Position numbers and translations under genes: made by a program
Part shown: positions 60,701 to 64,000 of the stretch, one piece after another
How positions within the stretch are numbered: position 1 is the stretch's first letter
Layout: each line of letters opens with the position of its first letter
Assembly (NCBI GenBank): GCA_002633005.1
Contig: NMRA01000094.1
Span: 648,597-712,596, forward strand
Source of the DNA: Phoronis australis
Lineage: Eukaryota > Phoronida > Phoronidae
DNA: 64,000 nucleotides
Direction of reading: 5' to 3'
Notes under the pieces: generated by a model
The model's input: the letters and a program-made list of their open reading frames with translations, nothing else
Told to the model about the DNA's origin: nothing
Database searches by the model: none

Positions 60701-61594
60701 CACAATTAGTTAATTCAACTCAAGTTGTGGACTGCTAATTTTCCATTCCGTTTCAGTTCTCTTGATCATTTGCACTATTGTTTCTGCACTAATCCCCTAC
60801 AGGACAGGTGTCGCAGTCAAAGCATGCAAATAGAGCGTGACCAGCGAAACATTCCCACGGTATTATTGACACGGGCATCTACGTTTGACGGAAAGCCATC
60901 TCCTCCCCCCAGTCCTAGGTCATCCCCGTTTGACCCCGAGTTGGAAAAGGTGATTGTTAATAGACTTATGCTGTGTTGGAGTACTTGGCTATCTTCTCTT
61001 CCAATAATCAAATTTCTTTAATAACTTTTAAGTATTAGATGTAGACTTAAAAAGCTATATTGTTTTGAAGTCTTTGATGGTCACAAAATCTAATATTTCG
61101 TGCACAAAAGTAATGCCAAAATGTTTGTAATCACATGTCTTTTTTCTATAAAATGTAATTCTGTTAAAAATAGTAGTTGGTGTTCATGTTAATGAAAGTG
61201 ACTGTGATCATGGTGAAAAATTACAATTTTTTTTATGAAATGCACTCCTGATTCCAAACGTTTTTGTGTATCATTGAGGGTTTTAAGTTGTATAGTTTCA
61301 TGAGTCTGCAATTTATATTTGAAAAAATGATTCAAGAAATTTGGGCCTTGGTGACAAAGGTAGCCAATTACCTTAAAGCTCGTCTGTGCTTCTGAGACGC
61401 TTAATACAGTCTGCATAGCTTTTTGCTTTGTGACGTTACTGTCATGCAATGGCCAGTGACTTATCCAAGATTTTCTGCATGTTTTCAACTGCTTGCTATA
61501 TTCTTGTTGTTTATCTATGCTGTTGTACAGAATGGCTCTGTACTAGACTTACTTGAGAAAAAACTACAGTTCGAAGCATTGCCTTTTTTCTCAA
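6699..61594 (+). CDS. Split gene, unrecognised protein with a Cys/His cluster (partial at 3' end)
   Basis: Eleven core exons chain in phase with GT-AG borders: 6699-6795, 22425-22502, 24664-24747, 28183-28265, 42152-42182, 42257-42315, 56310-56439, 56818-56956, 57596-57722, 60803-60949, 61531-61594 (346 codons plus one base); an extra phase 0-0 exon may sit at 52725-53780. Residues 33-118 look globular and helix-rich. Residues 131-185 hold C131, C136, C146, C151, C163, C166, H171, H179 and H185, a B-box-like or treble-clef-like zinc site. After residue 190 the protein is Ser/Thr/Pro-rich, with a basic patch at 261-272 (KFKRKKVLKNRR) that could be a nuclear signal or a membrane-contact patch. 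I do not recognise the family. The spacing CQ-x3-C...AVK-x-C...C-x2-C recalls UNC79 clusters from memory only. The 3' end lies beyond the window. Confidence 0.82.
7622..8887 (-). mobile_element. GGGCG-family DNA element, copy 1 (contains assembly gap)
   Basis: The termini are inverted repeats, CCGTAATCGTTCGGG at the left and its near complement at the right, flanked by TA on both sides. Each end carries seven spaced copies of a TTAA(C/G)CGCCC-type motif in alternating forms (ttaaccgccc, ttaagcgccc) within about 190 bp. Relative to the 46489 copy it is inverted. No transposase frame is visible, but 415 bases are unknown. Two long frames across this region exist only because of the N run. Confidence 0.8.
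7825..8239. other. Assembly gap (N run)
   Basis: 415 consecutive N within the GGGCG element. Any open frame crossing it is an artefact. A single N also occurs at 16456. Confidence 1.
10984..12250 (-). mobile_element. Decayed Kolobok-like element with THAP remnant
   Basis: The left end is TTAA followed by AGGGGAAGGCAACCC, close to the AGGAGAATGCCACCC end of the element at 19666. A frameshifted THAP domain lies inside on the minus strand at 11739-12241. I did not find the right inverted repeat, so the right border is approximate. TTAA targets, AG-starting ends and THAP domains together are features of the Kolobok superfamily. Confidence 0.55.
11739..12241 (-). pseudogene. Frameshifted THAP-domain fragment
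   Basis: One minus-strand frame (12241 to about 12060) carries the front half, with CFCLGNHF and then FPKDDTLPHTW. An overlapping frame (12068-11739) carries the back half, with TYKAVENYRVCGKHF, the C-x2-H end of the C2CH THAP zinc finger. The switch lies near 12055-12068, so one frameshift breaks the domain. A basic segment follows (KQRLKKG). THAP domains bind DNA in transposases and in derived host proteins. The setting in a TTAA-ended element suggests transposon origin. Confidence 0.65.
15866..16456 (+). repeat. CTAGTGGC modular repeat element, copy 1
   Basis: It begins with a hairpin-like CACATATTTATATGTGG, then 'gcattatgctgtcatct', a (GTCC)n microsatellite, and three modules of about 170-200 bp. 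Each module has 'catgaaatttggca/tatg', a 'gacta..gtgc' block and ends in a (C)CTAGTGGC box (about 16082, 16228 and 16389). Related copies are at 17155 and 55528. Minus-strand frames through it are repeat translations. Confidence 0.7.
16500..16954 (+). mobile_element. GGGCG-family element, one-ended copy
   Basis: The right terminus is complete: repeated gggcg(c/g)ttaa motifs from about 16800, then cccgaacgattacgg and TA at 16955. The preceding sequence, with 'acaagggaagaaaataaagtg' at about 16569, matches the internal part of the 46489 copy near 48220. The other end is missing, so it is truncated. Confidence 0.7.
17155..17625 (+). repeat. CTAGTGGC modular repeat element, copy 2
   Basis: It starts with a variant of the 'acatatttatatg' hairpin and carries three modules, each ending with a CTAGTGGC box (about 17295, 17433 and 17599). 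It lacks the GTCC microsatellite of copy 1. The plus-strand frame 17416-17631 and minus-strand frame 17397-17621 are readings of these modules, not genes. Confidence 0.65.
18012..18100. repeat. Orphan cluster of GGGCGCTTAT motifs
   Basis: It contains 'tgggcgcttattttagc', 'gagggcgcttatagggg' and 'catgggcagttattagggcg', the motif grammar of the GGGCG-family ends but without a recognisable terminus. It is a decayed end or a related family. Confidence 0.45.
19666..21308 (-). mobile_element. Kolobok-like DNA transposon with intact TTAA duplication
   Basis: The left end AGGAGAATGCCACCC and the right end (complement AGGAGAATGCCAACC) are inverted repeats, each bordered outside by TTAA (19662-19665 and 21309-21312). 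The 1643-bp element carries a THAP-domain frame on the minus strand close to its right end. TTAA targets are used by piggyBac and Kolobok; the THAP domain favours Kolobok. No DDE transposase frame is visible, so this copy is probably non-autonomous or decayed. Its subterminal 60 bp ('gatgtggatatagac') recurs at 41040 and, inverted, at 22680. Confidence 0.75.
20849..21181 (-). CDS. THAP-domain protein fragment of the Kolobok-like element
   Basis: A 110-codon frame. Residues about 36-79 hold YCFFRLPREPEMLRKWL and, later, KYEAVKHLRVCGRHF, the typical middle and C-x2-H end of a C2CH THAP zinc finger. At the N-terminus only one clear Cys (FVCRVH) remains where two are expected, so the zinc site is probably damaged or its start lies in another exon. 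It ends soon after the domain, so the rest of the transposase is absent. It is related to the broken copy at 11739-12241 (shared KY.AV...RVCG.HF pattern). Confidence 0.6.
   Translation of the reverse strand: MMQRRQWFVCRVHAAILRGGSFPLIQTMKLRRKQVYCFFRLPREPEMLRKWLAVVKNERYAVNSKYEAVKHLRVCGRHFIDSDSDEFRLTKELSIRSVACACSRPLSSIS
21480..21715. repeat. Minisatellite, about 36-bp unit, 6-7 copies
   Basis: Units contain 'cacagttttggacattat' and 'aatgccagccc'. The open frames on both strands here (21394-21811) come from the repeat length being a multiple of three and are not genes. Confidence 0.9.
21918..22043. repeat. Minisatellite, 18-bp unit (aagtcatagtgtggtcac) x7
   Basis: Seven near-identical copies; only the last has a change (gggcac). 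There are no spacers, so this is not a CRISPR array. Confidence 0.95.
22425..22502 (+). CDS. Exon 2 of the split gene
   Basis: The acceptor is ctgtcttttcag and the donor is gtgagt. Phase 1 to phase 1. It encodes EVLNPSDGDLHLLRPSEIA then TDMSPMS. Other frames contain stops. The join to exon 1 gives GAG. Confidence 0.8.
22616..23975. mobile_element. One-ended Kolobok-like element joined to a dispersed repeat
   Basis: TTAA (22612-22615) precedes AGGAGAATGCCACT and the conserved inverted subterminal block ending in 'cggtctatatccacat'. From about 22690 to 23975 the sequence is homologous to 50495-51190, sharing 'gcgcatg.gcacctcga', 'ttctcagacttaccgtttt' and the end block 'ccaagtgtcgctcctc'. No right inverted repeat was found. 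No coding capacity is seen. Confidence 0.55.
24457..24640. repeat. Minisatellite, 29-bp unit, about 6 copies
   Basis: The unit begins 'tgatacatgtgtattctcac'. The first two copies have an extra 'gtcctcca' insert. The array ends only about 20 bp before the exon 3 acceptor region. Confidence 0.9.
24664..24747 (+). CDS. Exon 3 of the split gene
   Basis: It encodes LEFYLFHLLYTLGPG then LIIDYESKPKIIQ, phase 1 to phase 1, donor gtagaa. I chose the acceptor tag at 24661-24663, because the upstream cag (24655-24657) would create a TAG at the join to exon 2 and the ag at 24659 shifts the frame to an early stop. It is hydrophobic and likely helical. Confidence 0.75.
25040..25205. repeat. Minisatellite, 16-bp unit (tagtagtaatatttag), about 10 copies
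   Basis: Highly regular AT-rich array with a/g variation at the last unit position. Confidence 0.9.
25729..26207 (+). mobile_element. hAT-like non-autonomous element with perfect 8-bp duplication
   Basis: The termini CAGGCCTTTAT and ATAAAGGCCTG are perfect inverted repeats, and AGAAGAGG occurs at both borders (25721-25728 and 26208-26215). An 8-bp duplication and CAGG ends are typical of hAT. The inside carries repeated 'gtccaaa(a/t)tg' and 'cagggcgtcca' blocks. It shares sequence with the copies at 34147 and 36433. No transposase is present in 479 bp. Confidence 0.9.
26605..26885. repeat. Minisatellite, 38-bp unit, 7 copies
   Basis: Units contain 'tgtcctatagatgtgaca' and 'gagtttgaccaagagtac'. 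Several substitutions per copy suggest an older array. Confidence 0.9.
28183..28265 (+). CDS. Exon 4 of the split gene
   Basis: The acceptor is tttattattttcag and the donor is gtaagg; phase 1 to phase 0. It encodes ECDNVVYHVLLFRNFKKLKK then SMSILVEY, a hydrophobic then basic, probably helical segment. Confidence 0.82.
28497..28740. repeat. Minisatellite, 41-bp unit, 6 copies
   Basis: The unit starts 'ttaaggttgtcaacaagtat' and ends in 'gccaaatattac'. The array ends exactly where dispersed repeat D begins, whose own first block resembles the unit ('ccaaatatctac'), so the array may have grown from the repeat end. Confidence 0.9.
28740..29290 (+). repeat. Dispersed repeat family D, copy 2
   Basis: Matches the block order of 240-620 and adds the segment 'gagatatgatgttcca', also present as 'gagatatggtgttcca' near 51350. 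It has the longest uninterrupted extent of the family in this window. Confidence 0.6.
29395..29675. repeat. Minisatellite, 46-bp unit, about 6 copies
   Basis: Each unit holds 'aaggaaccagttgttaaca' and 'aagcttgttagtc.cat'. Copies differ by only one or two bases. Confidence 0.95.
30716..30902. repeat. Tandem repeat, 62-bp unit x3
   Basis: Three essentially identical copies starting 'ctttgtgagactgaaatag' and ending 'cacacattatttcaa'. The near identity suggests recent expansion or collapse-prone assembly. Confidence 0.95.
31045..31160. repeat. Tandem duplication, about 58-bp unit x2
   Basis: Two copies of a block from 'gcttggtttgtccatgtc' to 'ctaaacatacc'. A separate 26-bp direct duplication ('gtcatgtgacactggtgtg') is at about 31695-31745. 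Confidence 0.85.
31787..33973. mobile_element. 2.2-kb inverted-repeat element, CAGTGTTCTCCAC ends
   Basis: CAGTGTTCTCCAC at 31787-31799 is exactly complementary to GTGGAGAACACTG at 33961-33973. GC content and CpG are higher in the right half than in the surrounding intron. Target duplication is unclear (ACTAG versus ACTAC). Short frames inside (32359-32604 +, 32595-32819 -, 33172-33475 -) show no domain I recognise; a decayed DNA transposon is the best reading. Confidence 0.65.
35031..37468 (+). mobile_element. GGGCG-family element nested in hAT-like A
   Basis: It begins CCGTAAACGTTCGGG after TA and ends cccgaacgtttacag before TA, with the TTAA-GGGCG motif arrays inside both ends. Sequence corresponding to the 46489 copy is interrupted at 36432 and resumes at 37425. 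The interior at 35360-35420 ('gtaatagccctgtgccgtcctgcg') matches the 46489 copy near 46762. No transposase frame. Confidence 0.82.
36433..37424 (+). mobile_element. hAT-like element C, innermost insertion
   Basis: Ends CAGGGCTTCAT and ATGAAGGCCTG are inverted repeats with one mismatch. TTGGGCGG is duplicated exactly at 36425-36432 and 37425-37432. The host sequence reads on across the insertion in the GGGCG element. 992 bp, no transposase; it contains poly-C runs and 'gtccaaaatgg' and 'cagggcgtcc' blocks like the other hAT-like copies. Confidence 0.9.
38237..38412. repeat. Minisatellite, 20-bp unit, about 8-9 copies
   Basis: Unit catgatgggtgataatgggt with frequent c/t and g/a changes (gcgtcg, gtgtca). 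Confidence 0.9.
40000..40330 (-). repeat. Dispersed repeat family D, reverse copy 2
   Basis: Shares 'ggctgatcaaattca' and the following 'actgttaagaattgttt' block with 5150-5230, in the same orientation as that copy. Confidence 0.5.
40618..41000 (-). mobile_element. GGGCG-family element, one-ended copy
   Basis: It starts CCGTAAACATTCGGG after TA and carries the GGGCG motif array to about 40830, then internal sequence related to 16560-16790 (complement). It stops abruptly near 41000 next to a TTAA element end. Confidence 0.7.
41005..41100. mobile_element. Solo right end of a Kolobok-like element
   Basis: 'gatgtggatatagac' then GGTGGCATTCTCCT and TTAA (41101-41104) reproduce the right end of the 19666-21308 element. 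The left end is missing. Confidence 0.65.
42152..42182 (+). CDS. Exon 5, 31-nt microexon
   Basis: The acceptor is taaaattgcag and the donor is gtaagt. It encodes QNDSLPSWTF and ends in phase 1; the single A joins AT of exon 6 to give Asn. Phase 0 in and phase 1 out is exactly what exons 4 and 6 need. Confidence 0.72.
42183..42256 (+). other. Intron 5, 74 bp
   Basis: gtaagt to tttctag. It is the shortest intron in the model; the others range from 378 bp to over 15 kb. Confidence 0.7.
42257..42315 (+). CDS. Exon 6 of the split gene, first Cys pair
   Basis: It encodes NDGLTVCQNPDCELDGLAVK, with C131 and C136 by the model without exon 7, and ends in phase 0 before gtaag. The reading frame from the in-exon ATG meets a TAG, which supports the phase-1 entry. 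Confidence 0.82.
42905..43111 (+). CDS. THAP domain, N-terminal part
   Basis: From the ATG at 42905 it reads MSAKKTYGGYTCVPGCFKN, giving the C-x3-C start of a THAP finger, then FYVFPANQELREKWI, the conserved F-P...W core, and FKPTQGYLV. It stops just before the expected VC-x2-HF half. The sequence at the break ('ctatcta' then gtaggc) could be a splice donor, an intron position plausible for THAP genes; otherwise the domain is truncated. No partner half was located with certainty downstream. Confidence 0.65.
   Translation: MSAKKTYGGYTCVPGCFKNNKTDKNLSFYVFPANQELREKWINNIRRAGSKGRFSQFKPTQGYLVGNT
43848..44297 (+). CDS. Possible C-terminal frame of the THAP element, unknown function
   Basis: A 149-codon frame lying inside the inverted repeats and ending 10 bp before the right one. 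The front is basic, the middle acidic and Ser/Thr-rich (NADSPNTEHDDS), and the rest has a helix-like stretch (FTNEREDLLGIIKQKNETWF). It has no domain I recognise. It might be the 3' exon of the THAP protein or a chance frame; length alone does not settle it. Confidence 0.35.
   Translation: MRCNCLGAIVCAANIFLVEKRRMRTTFRRSFLLKLTSLAYTRRKLQKLSNPRTLNLSETGGDFEINADSPNTEHDDSCALGHTVTDHSYAVFTNEREDLLGIIKQKNETWFLVCKSLQMHTLSSLLKTFLTTSYPKSLRAGSNSHMRNA
46489..48595 (+). mobile_element. GGGCG-family DNA element, full-length copy (2107 bp)
   Basis: It begins CTGTAAACGTTCGGG and ends cccgaacgtttacgg, both bordered by TA. Left and right motif arrays differ in sequence but share the TTAA-CGCCC grammar, as in copies at 7622 and 35031. 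The interior has only short frames (47225-47431 -, 47824-48042 -) with no domain, so it looks non-autonomous. It serves as the reference copy for the family in this window. Confidence 0.82.
48661..48725 (-). repeat. tRNA-like (SINE head) segment, minus strand
   Basis: The complement reads 'ggtcgtgggttcgagtctc', a good B-box, about 30 nt after an A-box-like block. Next to it, at 48636-48670, 'gtgtgcca.ggta' is repeated three times. No complete tRNA fold is supported. Confidence 0.5.
49433..49839. mobile_element. Fold-back (hairpin) element with 6-bp duplication
   Basis: The two halves are inverted copies of each other over nearly the whole length: ends AAGGTACCTAAACTAC and its complement, with arms that share 'ggactcacaaaacacgat' and 'cacgcaccaaa'-type blocks. 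Arms are built from about 30-bp units with 'ggactcataaacac'. GTATCC flanks both sides (49427-49432 and 49840-49845). The centre is about 49610-49640. It resembles fold-back transposons; no coding capacity. Confidence 0.85.
49980..50220 (+). repeat. Dispersed repeat family D, left part of a split copy
   Basis: Ends with 'gctgttataattttctgaat' and 'aaattaattttgattta', equivalent to 28950-29000 of copy 2. The rest of the family's order resumes near 51190. Confidence 0.45.
50495..51190 (+). repeat. Dispersed repeat related to 22690-23975
   Basis: The same block order as 22690-23975, with a shorter middle: 'gcgcatgtgcacctcga', 'ttctcagacttaccgtttt', 'ttatgatagcgctgttcc', a GTC-rich stretch, then 'ccaagtgtcgctcctc'. 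A 164-codon frame at 50219-50713 enters it but looks like chance. It seems to sit inside dispersed repeat D. Confidence 0.6.
51190..51540 (+). repeat. Dispersed repeat family D, right part of a split copy
   Basis: Contains 'cccctcttgcaa', 'gtttaaagcata' and 'gagatatggtgttcca', in the order seen at 29035-29120. Confidence 0.55.
52089..52291. repeat. Tandem repeat, 69-bp unit x3
   Basis: Three copies with 'gtgaccag.actgga' and 'agagtgaccacatgatagt'. 69 is a multiple of three, which explains the long minus-strand frame (51990-52370) through it. Confidence 0.95.
52725..53780 (+). CDS. Exon 7, large phase 0-0 exon with an in-frame TAA
   Basis: The acceptor is cctcgccactgtag and the donor is cag|gtaaac. 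The frame is open for 33 codons (DVTDSLDKRAEVDELELDQA...), meets TAA at 52824, then stays open for 318 codons, far beyond chance. From the first ATG after the stop (52863) 306 codons reach the donor. The product is acidic and Ser/Gly-rich with CQGENC, a basic KRLKKKVAKS and a Cys/His-poor tail. Inserted here it splits the Cys cluster between C136 and C146. It may be an alternatively used exon, a 3'-truncating exon, a separate 5' exon with its own start, or the TAA may be a sequencing error or polymorphism. Confidence 0.68.
54503..54640. repeat. Minisatellite, 16-bp unit (gtgtaccagtagccct), 9 copies
   Basis: The first four copies end in ccct and the later ones in cccg, so a single variant spread through half of the array. 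Confidence 0.95.
55528..55965 (+). repeat. CTAGTGGC modular repeat element, copy 3
   Basis: Starts with the same CACATATTTATATGTGG hairpin and 'gcattatgctgtcatct' as copy 1, with a short GTCC tract, then two modules ending in CTAGTGGC boxes (about 55715 and 55859) and part of a third, cut at 'gattgtgaaaattggc'. Confidence 0.75.
56310..56439 (+). CDS. Exon 8 of the split gene, Cys/His cluster
   Basis: The acceptor is atattttgtag and the donor is gtaaag; phase 0 to phase 1. It encodes VCHHGDCRDRNSQHPLSLCA then ECDERIHSDPEFRGHLRLD and VHSK. The Cys and His residues (C-x4-C, C-x2-C-x4-H and two later His) fit a B-box-like zinc site completed by the Cys pair of exon 6. Confidence 0.88.
56818..56956 (+). 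CDS. Exon 9 of the split gene, Ser/Asn-rich linker
   Basis: The acceptor is gtgttttccag and the donor is gtaagc; phase 1 to phase 2. It encodes EKNGVSQRLFSAHSLLDSNN, a run rich in Ser, Thr and Asn, and ends KDET. Likely disordered. Confidence 0.88.
57370..57412. repeat. Short tandem repeat, 14-bp unit x3
   Basis: 'agtcaaaaactta' is repeated three times in intron 9, upstream of exon 10. The rest of intron 9 (56957-57595) shows nothing. Confidence 0.85.
57596..57722 (+). CDS. Exon 10 of the split gene, Thr/Asp-rich then basic
   Basis: The acceptor is ttcttcctttag and the donor is gtaagt; phase 2 to phase 0. It encodes RPVTPSTDTIDGTDSTDATA followed by KFKRKKVLKNRRPHTE. The basic cluster could be a nuclear localisation signal; TP and SP sites suggest phosphorylation. 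Confidence 0.88.
57723..60802 (+). other. Intron 10
   Basis: It contains a decayed 'acctccctct' tandem array at 60255-60580. The rest, including frames at 59643-59972 on both strands, shows no gene. Confidence 0.65.
60255..60580. repeat. Irregular tandem array, about 35-45-bp units
   Basis: About eight diverged units with 'acctccctct' and 'gtgaagtggaagt'. More divergent than the other arrays in the window, so probably older. Confidence 0.75.
60803..60949 (+). CDS. Exon 11 of the split gene, Ser/Pro-rich
   Basis: The acceptor is aatcccctacag and the donor is gtgatt; phase 0 to 0, 49 codons. It encodes DRCRSQSMQIERDQRNIPTV, then LLTRASTFDGKPSPPPSPRS, and ends SPFDPELEK. Candidate basophilic-kinase and SP sites (RCRSQS, SPRSSP) suggest a phosphorylated linker. 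Confidence 0.87.
61531..61594 (+). CDS. Exon 12 of the split gene, last exon found with certainty
   Basis: The acceptor is tgctgttgtacag and the donor is gtaagt; phase 0 to phase 1. It encodes NGSVLDLLEKKLQFEALPFF plus Ser, an amphipathic helix-like segment. The following exon must begin in phase 1 and was not securely located. Confidence 0.83.
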
Positions 61595-61706
61595 GTAAGT
61601 CCATCACAAATTTATAATTTTTCAGTATTTTTTAATGAAAGGTACTATTGCAAGCTCTTGCTTTTTCAAAGATTTAGTAATTAAATATTAGCTTTCACCG
61701 TATTAG

Positions 61707-61890
61707 GTCTGTGCAGTGGAGGTCAGAACTGTTTCATTCTCTTTTCCATGTTTGATAGGGAATTTGTCAATACTGTGGAGGTCAGAACTGTTTCATTCTC
61801 TTTTCCATGTTTGGTAGGGAATTTGTCAATAGTGTGGAGGTCAGAACTGTTTCATTCTCTTTTTCATGTTTGATAGGGAATTTGTCAATA
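61707..61890. repeat. Tandem repeat, about 69-bp unit x3
   Basis: Units carry 'tggaggtcagaactgtttc' and 'agggaatttgtcaata'. The copies are almost identical. Confidence 0.92.
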
Positions 61891-62282
61891 GTGATTTCTT
61901 TTGCTATTTTCTATTTTCAAAAGTCGGAAGTATCTTGTAATTGTCTCCGTGCTTGTTTTGTGTACAATTTGAGATTGCTGGCAGCTTTTGGTGAAATTTT
62001 CTTGAAAGGTTTCAAATGAACACCGGTTACTCAAAAATGTGATTTTTAGGAAGGTTCCACTTAGATATTAAATGTTTTTTTCCATTTAATGACCATTGGA
62101 CTATTTCCGCGTAAAATATGAATCATTTAAAACAGTATAGTCTGAGTTGTGGTGGCATGCTCACACACAGTTGCCAAATATTTCTCCGTTTCACCTTAAT
62201 AAGTCTTCAGCTTGGAACACAACATTGCAAGCTAGTGAGGTGACATTTTGACCAACGCATTGTACTGTTGACTATACAGCTT

Positions 62283-62575
62283 TAGGTTGGTCTGTGCTGG
62301 ACAGTGGTCTGTGCTGGGCAGTGGTCTGTGCTGGGCAGTGGTCTGTGCTGGGCAGTGGTCTGTGCTAGACAGTGATCTGTACAGCTTTAGGTTTTTTCTG
62401 GGCTGGACAGTGGTCTGTACAGCTTTAGGTAGGTCTGCCATGGATAGTGGTCTGTACAGCTTTAGGTAGATATGCGCTGGACAGTGGTCTGTACAGCTTT
62501 AGGTAGGTCTGCGCTGGACAGTGGTCTATACAGCTTTAGGTAGGTATGTGCTGGAAAGTGGTGTGTACAGCTTTA
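62283..62575. repeat. Compound minisatellite, 17-bp units then about 45-bp units
   Basis: The first part repeats 'tggtctgtgctgggcag' and the second part repeats 'gtctgtacagctttaggta' plus the first unit. The long unit contains the short one, so this is a higher-order array. Confidence 0.88.
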
Positions 62576-63229
62576 GGTTAAAGTCTGTGGAGAGTTTTCT
62601 TGCCTGCAGCCATATTTGTTTATTTGTTTATCAAGGAGGCTTGCTCTTGACTCAATACAGGAATAATATCGATCACTACATGTCCAGTGGTTATTGAATT
62701 CTAGATTGTGTATTGACTGATATTGCTGTCTGTATGACAATTCAATAGAAACAATTGATGGGCTTATTACACTTGTTTCTTCCTGTCCAATAATTGCTTC
62801 ATCCAGGATTAATCTATCAACCTCCTCCTGGTAGATACAAATAACTGGTCAGTCAGATCAGCAATGTTGTAGTTATGTCTCAAAACTAGTATTAAATATC
62901 TTGTCCAATTTATCATTACAATTTGTGGTGATAATACGTGTTACTCTGCCTTGTCAAATTAATGACTGCACTTTGTTGGTGACTATCCATGTAGACTTGT
63001 ATGTATGAATCAATACATGAACGCGAAACAATGAACAGCTGGATATTGATCAGAGAAATACTTTCTACCTGTCACCACAGTCACAGTCTGACAGTCTGTG
63101 ACAATATTACCAGCAAGCTTCTAAGCTAGCCTACAGTAATGAGCTAGAAGGCTTCATTGCATTGCAAGTCCGTGCACAATGCTGGTGTAGGTCACTATGA
63201 CAATCACGTCAAGTTTGTAACACAGTGAA

Positions 63230-63361
63230 ATGCGTCAGTCACTCAGGGATCACCATCTTCTTACCACTCAGAGTTCTTACCCTCGTGAGAGGCGGTCGAC
63301 TCAGAGGATAAGGAGTCGCTCTCACACGCGCTTTGACTTTCGTTCTTCCTCATGGGTAGAG
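63230..63361 (+). CDS. Candidate exon (Arg/Ser-rich), uncertain membership
   Basis: Open from the ATG at 63230 to a strong donor gag|gtaagag at 63361 in phase 0. It encodes MRQSLRDHHLLTTQSSYPRE then RRSTQRIRSRSHTRFDFRSS and SWVE, rich in Arg/Ser like the linker of the split gene. A good internal acceptor (ccatcttcttaccactcag, phase 0) would shorten it. Exon 12 ends in phase 1, so one exon between them would be missing. It could also be a first exon of an alternative transcript. Confidence 0.45.
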
Positions 63362-63364
63362 GTA

Positions 63365-63500
63365 AGAGAGTTGATGTACACCATTAGATGACATGTCTGC
63401 ACCCTGCTCAGAGAGTTGATGTACACCATTAGATGACATGTCTGCACCCTGCTCAGAGAGTTGATGTACACCATTAGATGACATGTGTGCACCCTGCCCA
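63365..63500. repeat. Tandem repeat, 45-bp unit x3
   Basis: Units start 'agagagttgatgtacacc' and the array begins right at the candidate donor site. The minus-strand frame 63322-63507 is its shadow. Confidence 0.93.
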
Positions 63501-63689
63501 GATGCAAGAGTGATACAATTTTTCATGCTAGGTGATTGGCAGATTGTTAACTGTCAGCCTTTAATTAGCATGGTTTGAAAATCACTTAAAGATGGCTTGT
63601 GTAAATATTCTAGACTTAAAATGGTGTAAATGCTATGTAGTTGTTTCCTGTCTGTATTTTATCTAGTAATGGGCAACTTTAGATGACAT

Positions 63690-63895
63690 CTTGGCAATGT
63701 TAGAGGTGTCTTGTAATGGCCAACAATAGGTACCATCATGCCAGTTGTGGAGATATCTTTTAGTGGCCAATGGTGGAGGTGGCTTGTAATGGCCAACAAT
63801 AGGTACCATCATGCCAGTTGTGGAGATATCTTTTAGTGGCCAATGGTGGAGGTGGCTTGTAATGGCCAACGACAAACTCCATCATGCCAATGGTG
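63690..63895. repeat. Tandem repeat, about 76-bp unit, 2.5 copies
   Basis: Units contain 'aatggccaacaataggtacc' and 'cttttagtggccaatggt'. The inner subunits ('taatggccaac' and 'tagtggccaat') suggest a higher-order repeat. Confidence 0.9.
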
Positions 63896-64000
63896 AAGGT
63901 GTCTTTAATAACTATTTCCAGCATACATAAAAGCTATGACTAAGTTGTTAAGATTATATAGATGTGCGGTTGTAAAATACAGGTGTGCCGAGACCTGTCT

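Larger units (their letters stand above)
61595..64000 (+). other. Intron 12 and right edge
   Basis: Contains three tandem arrays (61707-61890, 62283-62575, 63365-63895) and one candidate exon (63230-63361). The gene very likely continues to the right. 62600-63220 shows nothing certain; a strong pyrimidine tract and ag at about 62814 could open a tiny phase-1 exon of 24 nt (LIYQPPP), but this is weak. Confidence 0.6.

Overview
The window is eukaryotic, AT-rich (by eye roughly 38% GC) and typical of a compact-exon, long-intron metazoan, most likely a marine invertebrate. The exact lineage is inference; the repeat types (Kolobok-like elements with THAP domains, hAT-like elements, short modular elements) would fit a hemichordate, amphioxus or similar genome. 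There are no operons, ribosome binding sites, rRNA genes or canonical tRNA genes.

One real gene dominates. Small GT-AG exons on the + strand run from about 6699 to at least 61594 and continue past the right edge. I assembled them by hand: 6699-6795, 22425-22502, 24664-24747, 28183-28265, 42152-42182, 42257-42315, an optional 52725-53780 exon, 56310-56439, 56818-56956, 57596-57722, 60803-60949 and 61531-61594. Every exon phase joins the next without a stop, except inside the 1056-nt exon at 52725, which carries one TAA at 52824. The protein (about 346 residues seen without that exon) has a helical, hydrophobic N-terminal part, a Cys/His cluster that looks zinc-binding, and a long Ser/Thr/Pro-rich linker with a basic patch. 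I do not recognise the family. The Cys spacing recalls the Cys clusters of the NALCN-channel subunit UNC79, but I could not test this.

Nearly everything else is intronic or flanking repeat. 1-6698: upstream flank with one GGCGGAT-ended element and dispersed repeats. 6796-22424 (intron 1): a GGGCG/TTAA-motif element containing the assembly gap, two THAP-bearing TTAA-target elements (Kolobok-like), modular CTAGTGGC repeats and two minisatellites. 24748-42151: a hAT-like element with a perfect 8-bp target duplication, many minisatellites, a 2.2-kb inverted-repeat element, and a three-level nest (hAT-like containing a GGGCG element containing another hAT-like). 42316-56309: a 1.5-kb THAP element with 17-bp inverted repeats, a full-length 2.1-kb GGGCG element, a 407-bp fold-back hairpin element and a dispersed repeat pair. 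56440-64000: the exon-dense 3' part with further minisatellites.

The most interesting points are the unrecognised split gene with its phase 0-0 exon that interrupts the Cys cluster and contains a stop, the nested transposons whose duplications give an insertion order, the THAP-carrying elements, and the very high density of intronic minisatellites.
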